Of a DNA stretch of 64,000 nt, positions 1 to 13,300 are shown one piece after another. The DNA lies in the NCBI GenBank assembly GCA_027922465.2, contig BQMF02000053.1, positions 248,001 to 312,000 of the forward strand, read 5' to 3'. A program made the translations under genes and the position numbers. The notes under the pieces were generated by a model. It had not been told where the DNA came from and did no database searches. It saw only the letters and a list, made by a program, of their open reading frames with translations. Source of the DNA: Turritopsis dohrnii (lineage: Eukaryota > Cnidaria > Hydrozoa > Anthoathecata > Oceaniidae). Position 1 is the stretch's first letter. Each line of letters starts with the position of its first letter.

Positions 1-455
1 CGCCATAATCATCGTGTAATAATTCGACATAATCGTCGTGGTGTAACTCGCCATAATCATCGTGATAAAACTCGACATAATCGTCGTGGTATAACTCGCC
101 GTAATCATCGTTATATAACTCGCCATAATCATCGTTTTATAACTCGCCATAATCATCGTTATATAACTCGCCATAATCGTCGTGGTATAACTCGCCATAA
201 TCATCGTTATAAAACTCGCCATAATCATCGTGTAATAATTCGACATAATCGTCGTGGTATAACTCGCCATAATCATCGTTATAAAACTCGCCATAATCAT
301 CGTTATATAACTCGCCATAATCGTCGTGGTATAACTCGCCATAATCATCGTTATATAACTCGCCATAATCGTCGTGGTATAACTCGCCATAATATCGTTA
401 TAAAACTCGCCATAATCGTCGTGGTATAACTTGCCATAATCATCGTGGTATAACA
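1..455. repeat. 22-23 bp minisatellite
   Basis: About twenty tandem units of the form ATAACTCGCCATAATCATCG(T) fill this stretch. Variants alternate CGCC/CGAC, TCATCG/TCGTCG and TTATA/GGTATA tails. Units drift by one or two bases and one unit (near 390) has lost bases. The array begins before the window. It ends at a unique sequence 200 bp upstream of the exon at 661, so it lies in the final intron of that gene. Confidence 0.9.
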
Positions 456-660
456 TTAATTTGCACTGATATGATTTGAAGCACAAGACTGATATTAAAC
501 CGAAACGTGGATGAAATAAATCAATCAAGTGTCGAGCTCAAAATTAAATTCTGTTAAAAAAATCTTTCTTTCTTTTTCACACGATTGAAATTTTGACAGC
601 GAACCCTTTGGAGCGAATCCTTGTGTCATCGATTGAAATTGTGTTTTTTTTGCTCCGCAG

Positions 661-801
661 TTTTATCCAGACAGAGATCACAGTATTCAAAGTAATGGTC
701 ACGTTTACTATCTCATTGCTGACTATCTTCTTGCTCACTTAAAACAAGGACATACACCCGGACGACATTATGGTTTTAATGTGAGGAGATTCTACGGTTG
801 A
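661..801 (+). CDS. Last exon of a DPP4-family (S9B) serine peptidase-like gene
   Basis: The exon begins after a strong acceptor (a T-rich tract ending TGCTCCGCAG at 641-660) and reads 46 codons to TGA at 799-801. The start, FYPDRDHSIQSNGHVYYLIA, resembles the C-terminal end of dipeptidyl peptidase IV relatives, where the DEDHGI-type motif carries the catalytic histidine; here it is DRDHSI, followed by an amphipathic helix of the kind that closes the alpha/beta hydrolase fold. If so, the protein cleaves X-Pro/X-Ala dipeptides, but the Ser and Asp of the triad are outside the window and cannot be checked. The short basic tail after the helix (GHTPGRHYGF) is unusual. A possible AATAAA lies at 942-947. 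The gene ends tail to tail with DDHD1. Family call is from one motif only. Confidence 0.6.
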   Translation, partial: FYPDRDHSIQSNGHVYYLIADYLLAHLKQGHTPGRHYGFNVRRFYG

Positions 802-1061
802 AAGTAACTGGTATGTTCGTTGCATGTTGACCCTCGCGAGTTTTTATCTTACAACACAAATGTGTACTGAAATATTTGTGGAGGCTTGGGGTTAATATTT
901 ACGTCTACTTCTCCATCTTAGTTTTTTACAAAATTACTTGTAATAAATGCTGAAGTTTTAGACTTTTCAAAGAGGTAGTTGTTGTTTACTTGGTTATGTA
1001 CACAGCTTTCAGTGTACCCTTAGTATTGGTAGCGTTGTTTAGTTGGATGTCTTAGAATTTC

Positions 1062-1170
1062 TCGTTAAAAAATCACTGCGACGAAGAGCCTTTTCATTGA
1101 AATTGCGTTGAATAATTCTATAGAAATGCACTCTCCCACAGTGATTTTTCTAGCAAGTGTGTCCGCTGAG
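1062..1170 (+). mobile_element. Palindromic MITE copy 1
   Basis: Copy of the ~115-bp element whose two halves (core TCACTGCGATGAAGAGCATT and ATGCACTCCTTCGCAGTGA) are imperfect inverted repeats. Terminal bases are diverged. Confidence 0.8.
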
Positions 1171-1206
1171 TAGACTATAGTAGTTACTGACAAAATATAC
1201 AAAAGT

Positions 1207-1530
1207 TTATTTTTTTGACCAATGTTCTAACAATGTATTTTCTCTCTTAGTTTTACACGGATAAAGACCATGGAATAAATCCACGAAACCACCTGTACAT
1301 AATCTTTGCGGAATTTCTAGAAGAGAAATTGCGCCTTCAACCTCAATAGAATAATTGCGAAATATTTGAATCGGATGAATATTTTGAATCGCGGGGGGTG
1401 ATGGAGTTTCTCGCCATCTCGACTGCTTAAGATCGGGCGGACACTCTCTGTCTCGATACGCCCAAAAGACTATAAAATATCTCCGTAGTAACATCAGTTT
1501 GCGCCAGGAATTTCTAACAAAAGCTGTTTG
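1207..1530 (-). CDS. Possible terminal exon of an unrecognised gene
   Basis: A minus-strand open frame without stops runs from a good acceptor (T-rich tract ending TTTTGTTAG, near 1516-1530) to TAA at 1207. Its composition is richer in G+C than the surroundings, and it encodes charged and Trp/Pro-containing segments such as FWAYRDRECPPDLKQSRW and LLEIPQRLCTGGFVDLFHGL. An AATAAA overlaps the stop codon, as in some compact 3' ends. An in-frame ATG lies at 1494. I do not recognise the protein and found no convincing upstream exon, so this may be a real small gene or a chance frame. Confidence 0.3.
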   Translation of the reverse strand, partial: QTAFVRNSWRKLMLLRRYFIVFWAYRDRECPPDLKQSRWRETPSPPAIQNIHPIQIFRNYSIEVEGAISLLEIPQRLCTGGFVDLFHGLYPCKTKRENTLLEHWSKK

Positions 1531-2278
1531 GAATAGAGGCTAGTCGAGCTAGAGGGAAACTGCTCGTATATTTTACTGACAGCTTGCTTTCGCGGCAGCA
1601 ATATCAAATATTGATAAGACTGGAGATATCAGAAGCCCCATGAAATTGGGCCATCATTCGTTCATTCCTCCTTTCATCCATTCAACATATTGTAAAGAAA
1701 GTGAGGCTTCTGTTGTCTCCTAACCAACATATACATTCTCTACTGATTCCTTTAAGAAACCTGGAATTATTATACTGGTCCTTATCATTAGGTTGTTCAT
1801 TTATATAGAAATTTTGTTTGTTTGTTTTTTTGTTTTTTGAATCCCATAAATTATACGATACCATTGAAAATTATTAAGTTTTTAGTGAAAAGGAACTCCC
1901 TTATCATCAAAATTCGCGGTGTAAACCTTGGTAAATCTTTTTGAGTTAATGAGTATGAAAGTCTGTCTATTCCTCGTTCATTCTGACGATTTCAAGAAGC
2001 TTTGAACCGAGATGTTTCGACGGTTAGAGACGATAGATGTATACACTCATCCGGGTAAAAAATAAAATGTTTGATCAAATCTCTGTATTTTTCGTACATA
2101 TGTTGGGTTAGTGTATAGTGAACTTTTATATAATATTATTTTTCTAACTTTTTCTCATTTTTTGTTATTTTGTTTATCAACAATATTATTCCCTGTATGT
2201 TATCTTGAATTCCATTCATTTCCGATTTATATTAAAATGACAAAATACTTTCTTGTACTCCATTCTATCCCTTCGCGC

Positions 2279-2341
2279 AACCTCGTACCCAAGGTTTCTA
2301 ACCTTCTAACCAAAAAAAGGCAAGAAACCCTGGGTACTAGA
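2279..2341. repeat. Small hairpin repeat (CCTCGTACCC family)
   Basis: Arms CCTCGTACCCAAGGTTTCTAACC and the reverse-complementary GGCAAGAAACCCTGGGTAC flank a short loop. The same hairpin family recurs at 12499, 38613, 53071 and 53759. Confidence 0.75.
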
Positions 2342-2416
2342 TTGTACTTCGCGATATGTTGGTCTTTGGGTGGGATACGTTCCATCTGCAGAGTTCAAAA
2401 GTCGGTTTTCTAAAAT

Positions 2417-2616
2417 CTACAATCCCGGACAAAATATTGTGGCAGTAAGCATGAAATTCACGTCATGAAGCCCCCCTTCCCCCACCATCAATGTTATCAA
2501 TGTTTGTTGGGGCCCCTAGGTGGACACAATTCAAAACATCGATGCTGGGGGAGGGGGTATTTGAATTCTTCATGAAAAACATCAATACTGCTACAATTTA
2601 TGTCCAGGATTGTAGT
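2417..2616. mobile_element. ~200-bp TIR element
   Basis: The left end CTACAATCCCGGACAAAA is matched in inverted orientation by TTTATGTCCAGGATTGTAG at the right end. GCAGTA/TACTGC and the CCCCCTTCCCCCACCATC / GATGCTGGGGGAGGGGG pair continue the inverted symmetry inward, so the whole unit folds back. No coding capacity. Confidence 0.7.
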
Positions 2617-4160
2617 TAAGTAAAAGTTTAGAGAAATCCACTCTTTACCCTTAGGGAGTCTGCGTGACTCATCTACGTGAGTAAATTTTCTTGACTCAAT
2701 ATTGAGTCGATATCCGCGATTATTAAAACGCAGGACGTAAACGAGTCCAAGTAAATGACTCATTTACAAAATAGTCAGATTCTTCAAACCGCGAGTCAGT
2801 TTATCGAGAGATAAACATCAAATGACATCTAGGTTTTGGTTTGATAGTTACCCTCTTGAATGAAGTGTACTTATTTCATACGCACCAACTTGTAAAGAAT
2901 TGACTTCAGTAGTAAATATCTTTTCCTGAACCTTTCCGAAACCTTGTATGAATAAACGAGATCAGTCGTGATTATTCCGTTGATTGAAATGGAACAGAAA
3001 CACCACAAGCAAAGGGTGATCATACATCACTATTTTGAATTTTGTTTATCTCGCTTTCTTCGATGATTTCCATAATATTCTCCATAATATACTCCTTTTG
3101 GAACCAAACCATTTACTATGTATTAGGTACTTGGATTAGATTGTGCTAAGGCGCGTAACAAAATGAGGCGTGGAGTTTGTCCTGATCTTTAGTTCGCTTT
3201 CCTAAATCGACAAACTTCAAAGTAATCGAGAAAAAGTCGACAAACTTTTCTTGATCCGATCCACTGAACTATCAAAGCTATCGCTAAATTTTGGAGTTTC
3301 GCAAATGTTTACTCTGTCAATAAAGCAAACCAGAAATTAATTTCATAATTTAGATTTTCCTTCTTCGTCTATGTTACTATATCTGGTCTGTATTATTAAC
3401 GGGATTTTTCTTCAAACTTCGAAACAAGATGGAGGATGGTTTTAAGAATAATTTTTCATGAACCCTTTAATGACAATGTTTAATTGCCAAATAAACATTG
3501 CTGAATGATTATCAGTTTTCCTGTGAATTCTCTTTCTTAAAATTCCACAATGAATCGATTCCGTATCAAGGACATCCGAATAAAAAATCTTACAATATAT
3601 AAATGAACATCTTTCTGGTAAAAATATAGATATTAAACCAAAGAAAATGATAATAAAAAAAACTATTTCCAAGTAGGCTGTAAACAAAACGTGTATCCTG
3701 ACTATTTGCCCGCATTTGGATTTCCCCAAAAAAGTTTCCCCCCCAAAAAAGTCCTTTCATAAGCGGTATCAGGTCATTTACACAAAATTCACTTCAGTGT
3801 AGACATAATTGCAATGGGCAAATCATAAACCATTTTTCGATCAAATTATGAACCCTAAAACTCGTACGATCATATAGGAAAATGTTCGCAGAGGCTCAAC
3901 TGCCTTAAAATTTGTGCCTCTGATCGCTACGCATACAAGGGTCAAGCGAAATTTTGTAAGCTCGCTTCAGAACATGACTTTAAACACGGCTTTTCCACTG
4001 TAGATGTAATCGTAAATAATTCTCCCTTACAAACATTACGTCATCATCTATTAAATGTAATTTAAGTTCAAAAACCCAACATTCATCTACGCCTGCAGCC
4101 CACACAGATGGAATTTGACGATGTTACAATTTAAATAGAACGAAATGTACATACTTATGC

Positions 4161-4279
4161 AGTGGGAAAAATCGTCAAAAAGTCACTACGATGAAGAGCA
4201 TTTTTATTGAAATAGTGTGAATATATCTATAGAAATGCACTCCTTCGCAGTGATTTTTCATCAAATTTATCAACTGGGT
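4161..4279 (+). mobile_element. Palindromic MITE copy 2, in 3' flank of DDHD1
   Basis: Nearly full-length copy with AGTGGG and CTGGG ends. It lies 120-240 nt beyond the DDHD1 stop. On the minus strand it carries AATAAA, so it could supply a polyadenylation signal for that gene (inference). Confidence 0.85.
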
Positions 4280-4399
4280 AAGATTTCTCAAAAAACAAAA
4301 CTACTGCATTTCATCTTATATCATCTAACCTCGGACCCAACTCCCATGTAGATCTACAAGTGTTGTGTGCAGTGCGGCTTTCATTTATACGAGGTTCTT

Positions 4400-7300
4400 T
4401 TAATTGGGGCTCAACCTGGCGTTTCTTCTCGTTAGTTCAGCGAGAATTTCATCGTCTCTATCGTCGCTTGAGTACAGAGCTTGCAATACAAATTTAGCAA
4501 AGTCTAAATTATGCCAATAAGCCTGATGCGATGTGATAGCGGAGAAGTACTCGATCATGGATTGTTCTAACACATAATCGATTCGTTGAGACAGTCCTAT
4601 GAGAAAAAAACACAACAAAACATAAAATAATGTGAATACAAACGAACTATCATGGAGGTTGCTATGACAACCAATCATAAACAAACATGGCAACAGTTCA
4701 TCAAACACTCGTAAGTCATGATTTTTCCAATCGGTATAAACAGAATAGAAGAAGACTGGAGTATCCCTGGGCAAATTTGTTGAAAAACCACTGCGAAGGA
4801 GTGTATTTCTAATAGAATTATACACACTATTTCAATAAAAATGCTCTCCATGGCAGTGATTTTTTGACGATTTTGCCCATTTGGGTATATCAATAAAATC
4901 ATACGTTTTCTGCCTTTCAACACCTGCTCAATTTTTTCAAATTGAGCTTTAGGTAATTCGATATTCGACGATCCTTGGTATTCCACCTTCATTTTTTCTG
5001 CTTGAGCAGTTTTCCCGCCAAACAATGTTTTCAACCAACCAGCGGCTTGAGGGGCGTTCAACTTTGATTGTTTCGGTTCCAATGTTGCGCCAACATGTGC
5101 CAAACGAACGGGCGGAACATCAGCATAATAGTCATATATTACTGGCTCTAGCCTGTACGCCTGTAGTAAAATTTACGCCAAGCCAAAAATACAAATAGCT
5201 CACTATCTAACCATTGCATATTCGAAGTTAGTAAACACCTTGCTTATAAACTGTTTCGACTGTCAAACACTTTTGATAAATTTTACAGTACTGTTTGATT
5301 GTATAAGATATGACATCAAAACAGGACTCTTCTCAAATTCAGTTATAAACATTGATCGTCGCACAAGAGACAAATTTTAAGAGGACTTACACAAATGTGT
5401 GTACGCGTTTAGCGTATGCAACACGAAGATGATGCTTGCATGATAACAGAGCGATTATAACCAAAAGAAGGAACAACGGTTTTCGGTCCTAATAGTTTCA
5501 TGTTATGCACAACAATCTTCAGCCCGTTGATTGTTGTGTACTTCGTACATGGCATGAAACTATCAAAACTATGTTGCTTTTTCTTTTGATAGCTACAAAT
5601 AAGTGTAAGAACTCACAACGGGATCGGCTGGATCATATACGTTAAATATCCTCTTGCAGACAGACACTGGTAGAATGTGCTGTTCCACATCCTCCCGTGG
5701 TCGAATACCACGCATGACAAGAAATACACCCAGAGGCGAACCAATATTGAACACGTATTCGACCTGAAAGAGGATTTACTACGGTCAGTAAATTGTTGCA
5801 GACGAAGATTACTTCAAGGAAGCATCGAAGGATTTGAATACACCGTGACGTACGAGTTTCTTAAAAAACTTAAAAATGAAATGGAAGAAATTTAGTCACT
5901 TGGTCATCAAAACCCAACTTTTTCATAATTTTTTTGCCAAATGAGAAATCTGTTTTTAGTGAATTTCTTAGAGAAATGAATTATTTTTTTTTTTGTCGAT
6001 TTCTTGAAAAGTTGATTATCATGGATGTACGCTTTCATTCTCAGCGGACAAATCCGTTGAAAAGTACATTTCTATAGAAGAAAACGCCCTATTTCAGTGG
6101 TATTCTATAGAAGAACACGCCCTATTTCAGTGATTTTCGCCGCAGTGACTTTTCGAAATGACTTTGGTCACTGAGTTAACAAAAGATTTAAGTACCAAAA
6201 TGGCTGAACAGTTATTTACTTTATTTAGGTTTCCCTGTCTGTGTTTACGAAGAAAACTATGCTGACGTGTTTGTTGTTGTTGTGTTTACGAAGAAAACTA
6301 TGCTGACGTGTTTGTTGTTGTTGTGGGATTTCTGTGATAAAAACAGATTATCGATTATCGATATCGATTATCAAACCTGGCATTCCTAAAGATATAATGC
6401 ACTCGTCCAATATTCTACAGACCAGACGATAGGCTGCACAGTTGTTCTTGGAACAGCAAATGTTCAAAAAAGCTGCATACTTGACCTTAACACGCGAGAA
6501 ATCCACTAACTACTACGGTCGCCCATGAAAATGTAAACAAAGACACGCCCAAGATACTTACCGTAATCATTCTTATTTAACACGGATTGGCAAAAAGTTT
6601 GTAATTAATCGGCTCTAATTTAACGCGAATGTGAAAATTTGGAAGTTCATGAAATAATGAGGAAGTTCATGCAGTTACCACATCTCATTTCCAAAGCGCT
6701 AAAGGATTACAACGAGTGCAAAAAGGTGGTCTAATTAACAAGAGGAAAAAGAACTAAAGATTTTGTAAAATATATTAAATGTCTCTTATTTTGTGTGGAT
6801 GAATTTTTTTTCATCTAATTATTAACGCGGATTTGTGGTGTTACAAATTTGTTATTTAAACGCCTCCAATTATTAACGCGGGGCGGTCAAAATAAATATT
6901 TTTAATAATAATTACGCTATGAGTAGCTAGTAAATAACCTCTTAGTATAAACCAAACCTTAAACAGCAGAGCATAAGCTTCTTCATCGCTCTGCTCCAAG
7001 TTCTTCCCGCTGATCTGAGCTTCGATTTTCGCTACTTTCAATCTAGCTTCGTGTAATTTCTTCTTCAACGCCTCTTCTGATTTGCCGGATAACGAACTAT
7101 GCGAGTCGAATTCTCGTTCGGTTCCCCATCCCCAAAACCACGAATACGTCCTATGTGACAATGGTATCATCGTTTTGAGCGATGAACACATTGTGAAAGT
7201 CTTGATATACTTACTTACTAACTCAACATCCGAAAAACTCTCCGTCATAGAGGTTTCACAGAAGAATCAATTTGATATTGATAGATAGTAACAATAAAAA

Positions 7301-10300
7301 GACATTGGATTGGTTCGTAAAGTTCTTGAAACAGCAGATATCGTGCGCGTGGTCTTATACTACGTTTACACCGATGATTTTGCAGAATGTTTTATGTTAC
7401 GTTATGCTGTTACATTGACCAGTTCAAACTGTGTACGGATTGACGCCAAATTTTGATGAAAACTTAATACTGGAATAACAGAATCTTTTTCGGTTTTTAA
7501 TAACTTAACAAGCTATAACACAAAATTCTTAATGTGAAATATTATATAAACAAGAAGCCGCTTGGCTTGAAGACTTCAGGACGTAACACAACGATGCATA
7601 TCTAGTCTCAAAAATACAACATTGCCGAATTGCCAAATTAAGTTCAAATCTAACAAAAATGACTGGCAAATTCAAACTCAACAACTTCTAATTGTGCGTT
7701 GTACAAATTTTTTATGAATATTGCAGAACTTTCTAAGTCCAAATTTGGCCCGAATGACCCATTTCTGGTCAAATCTGACAAAATGACTGTCAAATTCGAA
7801 ACCAGCACGTTTCAAATGTGATCTGTGCAAAATTTGTGAAATTTGAAGAACTTTCTAAATTTGGTCCAAATTTGGCCCAATGTCCATTTTTACACTAATC
7901 TGACAAAATGACTGTCAAACTTGAAATCAGCACCTATCAAATGAAATACATACAAAATTTCATGAACATTGAAGAATTTTGGAAATATGGTCCAAATTTG
8001 GCCTAAATTGCCTAAGTGTAGTCAAACCTGGCAAAATCATTGTCAAATTCGAAATCAGCACCTTTCAATTGTGATCTGTGCAAAATTTCATGAAAATTGA
8101 AGAACTTTCGAAATTTGGTCCAAATTTGGCCTAAATTGCCAAATTTCAGTCAAACCTGGCAAAATCATTGTCAAATTTGAAATCAGCACCTTTCAATTGT
8201 GATCTGTGCAAAATTTCATGAAAATTGAAAAACTTTCGAAATTTGGTCCAAATTTGGCCTAAATTGCCAAATTTTAGTCAAACCTGGCAAAATCATTGTC
8301 AAATTTCAAAACAGCACCTTTCAATTGTGATCTGTGCAAATTTTCATGAAAATTGAAGAACTTTCGAAATTTGGTCCAAATTTGACCTAAATTGCCAAAT
8401 TTTAGTCAAACCTGGCAAAATCATTGTCAAATTCGAAATCAGCACCTTTCAATTGTACTCTGTGCAAATTTTCATGAAAATTGAAGAACTCTCGAAATTT
8501 GGTTCAAATTTCGCCTAAATTGCCCAATTTTAGTCAAACCTGGCAAAATCATTGTCAAATTTAAAATCAGCACCTTTCAATTGTGCTCTGTGCAAATTTT
8601 CATGAAAATTGGCCAACTGGAAGTCCGAATTTGACCAAATTTGCGAATTCGGCAACGATGTCATGTAAACGCTGCACGAAAACGCTCATAACTTGGAGTA
8701 GTAGTAGTAGGAGGAGGAGAAACCACGGGTATTTTAAAGACTTTACTCCACCACGGGTGTCCTAAAGTCAAAAACATATTTTGTAAAAATTAATACACTA
8801 TCGATTTTCCTAATTATCAACAACATTCTTATTACGAACGCAAATCGAAACTCATTTTTAACAAAACACTATGTAAATTAAGAACAGCGCATTTTATGTT
8901 CTCAAGCAAGCTATAACACAAACTTCTGCTGTCAGCTATATGTGGTGATTTTTTATGGATGTATATTTTCATGAGCTCACTAAATCTTTTTCAATCTTTT
9001 TCGTATGTTTAAACACAAGAAAAAGCGTTGGGTCTGTTACAAAAATACTTGTTTTATGCCGGACGGTCAAATCGATACTTAGGGCTATATAAAAAAAGCA
9101 CGCTTATGATACACGTTTATGATACAATATCAAGGAAACGTTTTTCGAAAGTATACTAGAATAGACTTTACAAAATTCCAAAACATGATTTCTACAAGGA
9201 TGATAGTCAAAAAAAATATTGAAACAAACAGTTATCGTGTCGGATGGACAAAATGCTAATACTTTTGTAACAGACCCCGTTCAAAAATTACCTAAGGTAT
9301 TTATCGTATCATGTTTCGGTACATAATAACTTGGAGACGAGGCGATGATATAATTCATTTCACGTTTGTCTTACTTTTATTTTTTCTTCGGCATGATTAG
9401 TGGGCAAAAAATTATTTGATTCGTTAAAAATGAAAACAATATTATTGTCATAGCAACGAAAAATCCTTCGAAACGTTTTTGGTTTTCGATAACATTACGT
9501 CATTAACATCACGTAAAAAGAAATTAAATATAGAAAAAGAAAATGCCAAACAAACTGAATATATCGTGATTACTTTCTCGAAAATATTCATAAATATTTT
9601 AAGAAGCAATTCAGATTTCTTACGTAAAGAACTAGAAGGGTGATGGTGATGTATTGGATATTGAAAAGAAAATTCATTCTTTTTGAAAACTCAATTGTGA
9701 TTTAAAATAACATTATTCTGTTTCGGTGGCTTCAGCTTAACAACCTAGGCAGGTAGGATGAGAGGCGAAGTAGAAGGTAAGTAATAATCGATGAAATTCA
9801 TTGAGATTTTCGGCATGTTAATTAATGTTAATGAAAGTGTTTTATTTCGTCCAGATTAAGGTAGTTAGGTTTATTTAGCGCTAAAAGCATAACTTAAACG
9901 AAACAACGGATCAAAAAATTAACACTCTCTTACACAAATATTTGACGACCCTCTCGGTCCGTCACTGCGCTATATAAACACCCCTTAACACCAAACCAGA
10001 CAAAAACAACATGGACCCACCTTTCTCCACCGGCTACTTGCTTATCAGCCGCATTCTTATTTTTTTCCACCAAGAAGGAATTCCAAATGGTCAGCACGTC
10101 ATGTATGATGACACTACCCAAGGAATGTGCAATAATAGATACTTTGCCGCCATTTTGAACAAATGATGGGTTGCGATCGCAGAACCGTTTGTAAACAGAA
10201 TTCAATTCCTCTCGTATGACTTGGATGATCTAAACTCAACAGAAAACTCAAGCAGAACTACACAAGTGCTTTTTGATAGGTGTCAGAAACAACGGATTGT

Positions 10301-13300
10301 GATAGATTTCTCACCTCTTCACGGTAATACGGACTAGTGTAATAGAATACATCTAGCGTTGTGTGGTTTATCACTTTACGGAGGCTCCCCAAATTTTCTG
10401 GAGTTATCATGTCGATAATACCTGTAAGATCGACAAATCTATATGTTGTAGGCATCTTCTGGAAGAAAGTTATTCCGAAAAACAAACGAATACCTTCTCG
10501 GGAATAATTTTGTCGGAGAAAATTTACGTCGGGGAAAAATTTCGTCATTTTGCAAAATTTTACTAATACTTTCTTATAAATTTCATTTTTGCAAACTTTT
10601 CAAAGTTTTCGTCACTTCTAGTTGTCAAATATTTCGGATCTTGTCAAATATTTCGGATCTTGTCAAATATTTCGGATCACTTCAGCATTAACACATGTGT
10701 AAGAAGCGGATCATCATGATGAAATGAAACAATAAGGACTATTTTCCGTTGAGGAAAAGTTCGCGACAGAAGTATCGGGTAAAACACACGGAATTATCCA
10801 TGATGAGCAGTTCACGGATTTTCTCACTTTCCTTTAAACTGTTAAAAAATCGAAAAGCCCATCAAAGTTCAGATGGTGAAAATTGGAAAAACGATTTTGG
10901 ATTAAAAAAAAAATGGGAGAACCTTCATCTAATTTTAGTTTGGTCCTCCATTCGATAGGAAAAAACTGGACATGTTTCTTTTCTCCATCGATGTCTTTGA
11001 AGAACTTCTTGTTTCCCTTCTCGATTGCTTCTACGAACCTACAATGAAATTACCATGGATGAGTTAACATGTGCAGCCGCAATTGTTATGGTCTTACAAA
11101 ACTACTTGTGTTACTTCTTCCTGCTGTGTACAATCCCACCTTCGCCATGATACAACTGACCCATTCCATGTACTAGAAACACCATATGGTTGATGGGACC
11201 AGGAGAGTCGGCATGGTCAGCTTCCTTTTCGTATCCTCTATGCAAAGCAGTCGAACCTTGAGAAGAATATTACAAAGAATTATAAGAAACTAGTATCTCC
11301 GGTAAAAAGTTTATTACTAGCTTTAATTTCGAAAATGATGTTTCCCTCTCAATCCCGCGCGACAAATCGCGTATCAAAAATAGGTGGCAAAAAAGTATAA
11401 CTATGTCATGCTGAATGGATAGTATGTATAGCTCGAGAAAAGTTGTAGAACTTGAAAAAACTGAAGCAATGTGACAATAGTTTTTAATTTATTAAGGAAA
11501 CTTCCAAATAATCATTCTCACCGCCAAAACCAATTTTTTGAGCTAGCCTTGATCCAGCTGATTCGCTCACCATATAAACTTCCCCAATGTCGTGCCAATC
11601 GACGCGATTTGCACCTAGCTTGACATGATGTATAACTAAAAGAAGAAATACAGGTTGCGCAAAATCGTCGAAAAGTCACTATGATGAAGTGAACATTTAT
11701 TGAAAAAGTGTGTATATTTCTATGAAAATGCACTCCTTCGTGGTGATTTTCAACGAATTCACCCACAGGTTAAAACTCAAATACTTGTTGATAGCATTTC
11801 CAGCGGAACTAACAAGTGACGTATCACTTGATAAGCCTTGGTGTTATACATTAAGATTGCCTTTAAATACCATACATTGTGACGACCATAGGCTACAACC
11901 TTCCAAAAAATACAACCTTCCTTTGATACATAACGAAGCTTATCAGGGCCTTCAGTAAATATTTTCAGAAAATTATGTTAGAATTATTCATAGTATCTTG
12001 TACATAATTCACATATACATTTATTTATATATGACGCTTCAAGGAAAAACTTGATAATAAACCATAAAACGTTATATGAATAACGTTATAACGTTAACAT
12101 GGAGAAAAGAAACACCAATAAAAATTAGTTAAAGTAACGTTATTTAGTTCGGTTTCGGTTTTGTGTTTCGTTAAACGTTTTTTGTACTATTTTTTAAATG
12201 TGAAACGTGTTAGAAACCGAAAGAAAGTTCCGTCTATGTCCATGAACGTGTTGTTGATGATAACATTTTATATAAAGGTTGATAATTGAGATTCTTTTTT
12301 AAAAAACAATAAAGCATCGAAGCTGTAACTGCAGATCAGAGATGAACGTTCAATAACATTAAGCCTTTCTGAAAACCCATTTTTTATCTTATATTTTATT
12401 GTAAAATATGGTTCAAGCCAAACTGAAAACTCAGATGTAGCAGCTATAGGGAGAAACCTTTTTTACGTGAAATAAAAACCTGTTACGTGTTTTCAAAGAG
12501 TACCTAGGGTTTCGTACCCTTTCGATATACGGACGCCGGCGACTATCGAAAAGGCAAGAAACCCTGGGTACGAGGTCGGGAAAACCAATGTAATATCTAT
12601 TAACACACAATATTGAAGCATAGACGTAATTTGAAAAAATCTGGATGGGAGTGCTTCCTGGATAGTCGTTTAATTTAACAACACAAACATAGTATAATAA
12701 CATAACATAATTTACTATGGAAACCAGAATAAAAAATTATGAACAACATTCTTATTACGAACGCAAATCAAAACTCATTTTTAACATAACACTCTGTAAA
12801 TTCAAAACAGCGCATTTTATGTTCTCAAGCAAGCTATAACACAAACTTCTGCTATCAGCTATATGTGGTTATTTGTTATGGATGTATATTTTCATGGAAT
12901 CAAAAAGCTCTGTTGTAATGCTTTTTTCCTACAATGTATTTTCAAGAAAGATTTTTGTAAGAGGTCCCTTGAAATTCCCGCAAATGTATCTCAAGAAATT
13001 GAAACAAAATAATTTTTTTTCGTGGTATTCATTACATAATAGCAACATCTTTAAGGTCATTGTGCAATGTCATGTTTGAGTCATACTGATAACAGAGACG
13101 GGATTATGGAGATAAGGTTTTTTTTCCCTTAATGTAGATTTTGAATTAACTTGATAACTTTCCAATCGTTATAAGGGTATCAGTGGAATAGTTTGGCTAA
13201 CAAAGACAAGTTCTTCATACTTTCACAAAGTAATCTAATTGTTCTGTTCTCTTTGCTCATGTCATACTCCACATTACCATACAGTTTATGGGACAGGGTT

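Larger units (their letters stand above)
802..4399. other. Intergenic region between DPP-like gene and DDHD1
   Basis: Apart from the possible exon at 1207-1530, I see no coding. It holds two copies of the ~115-bp MITE (1062-1170, 4161-4279), a dispersed repeat beginning AAACCTTGGTAAATC (1917-2030), a small hairpin (2279-2341) and a ~200-bp TIR element (2417-2616). Confidence 0.6.
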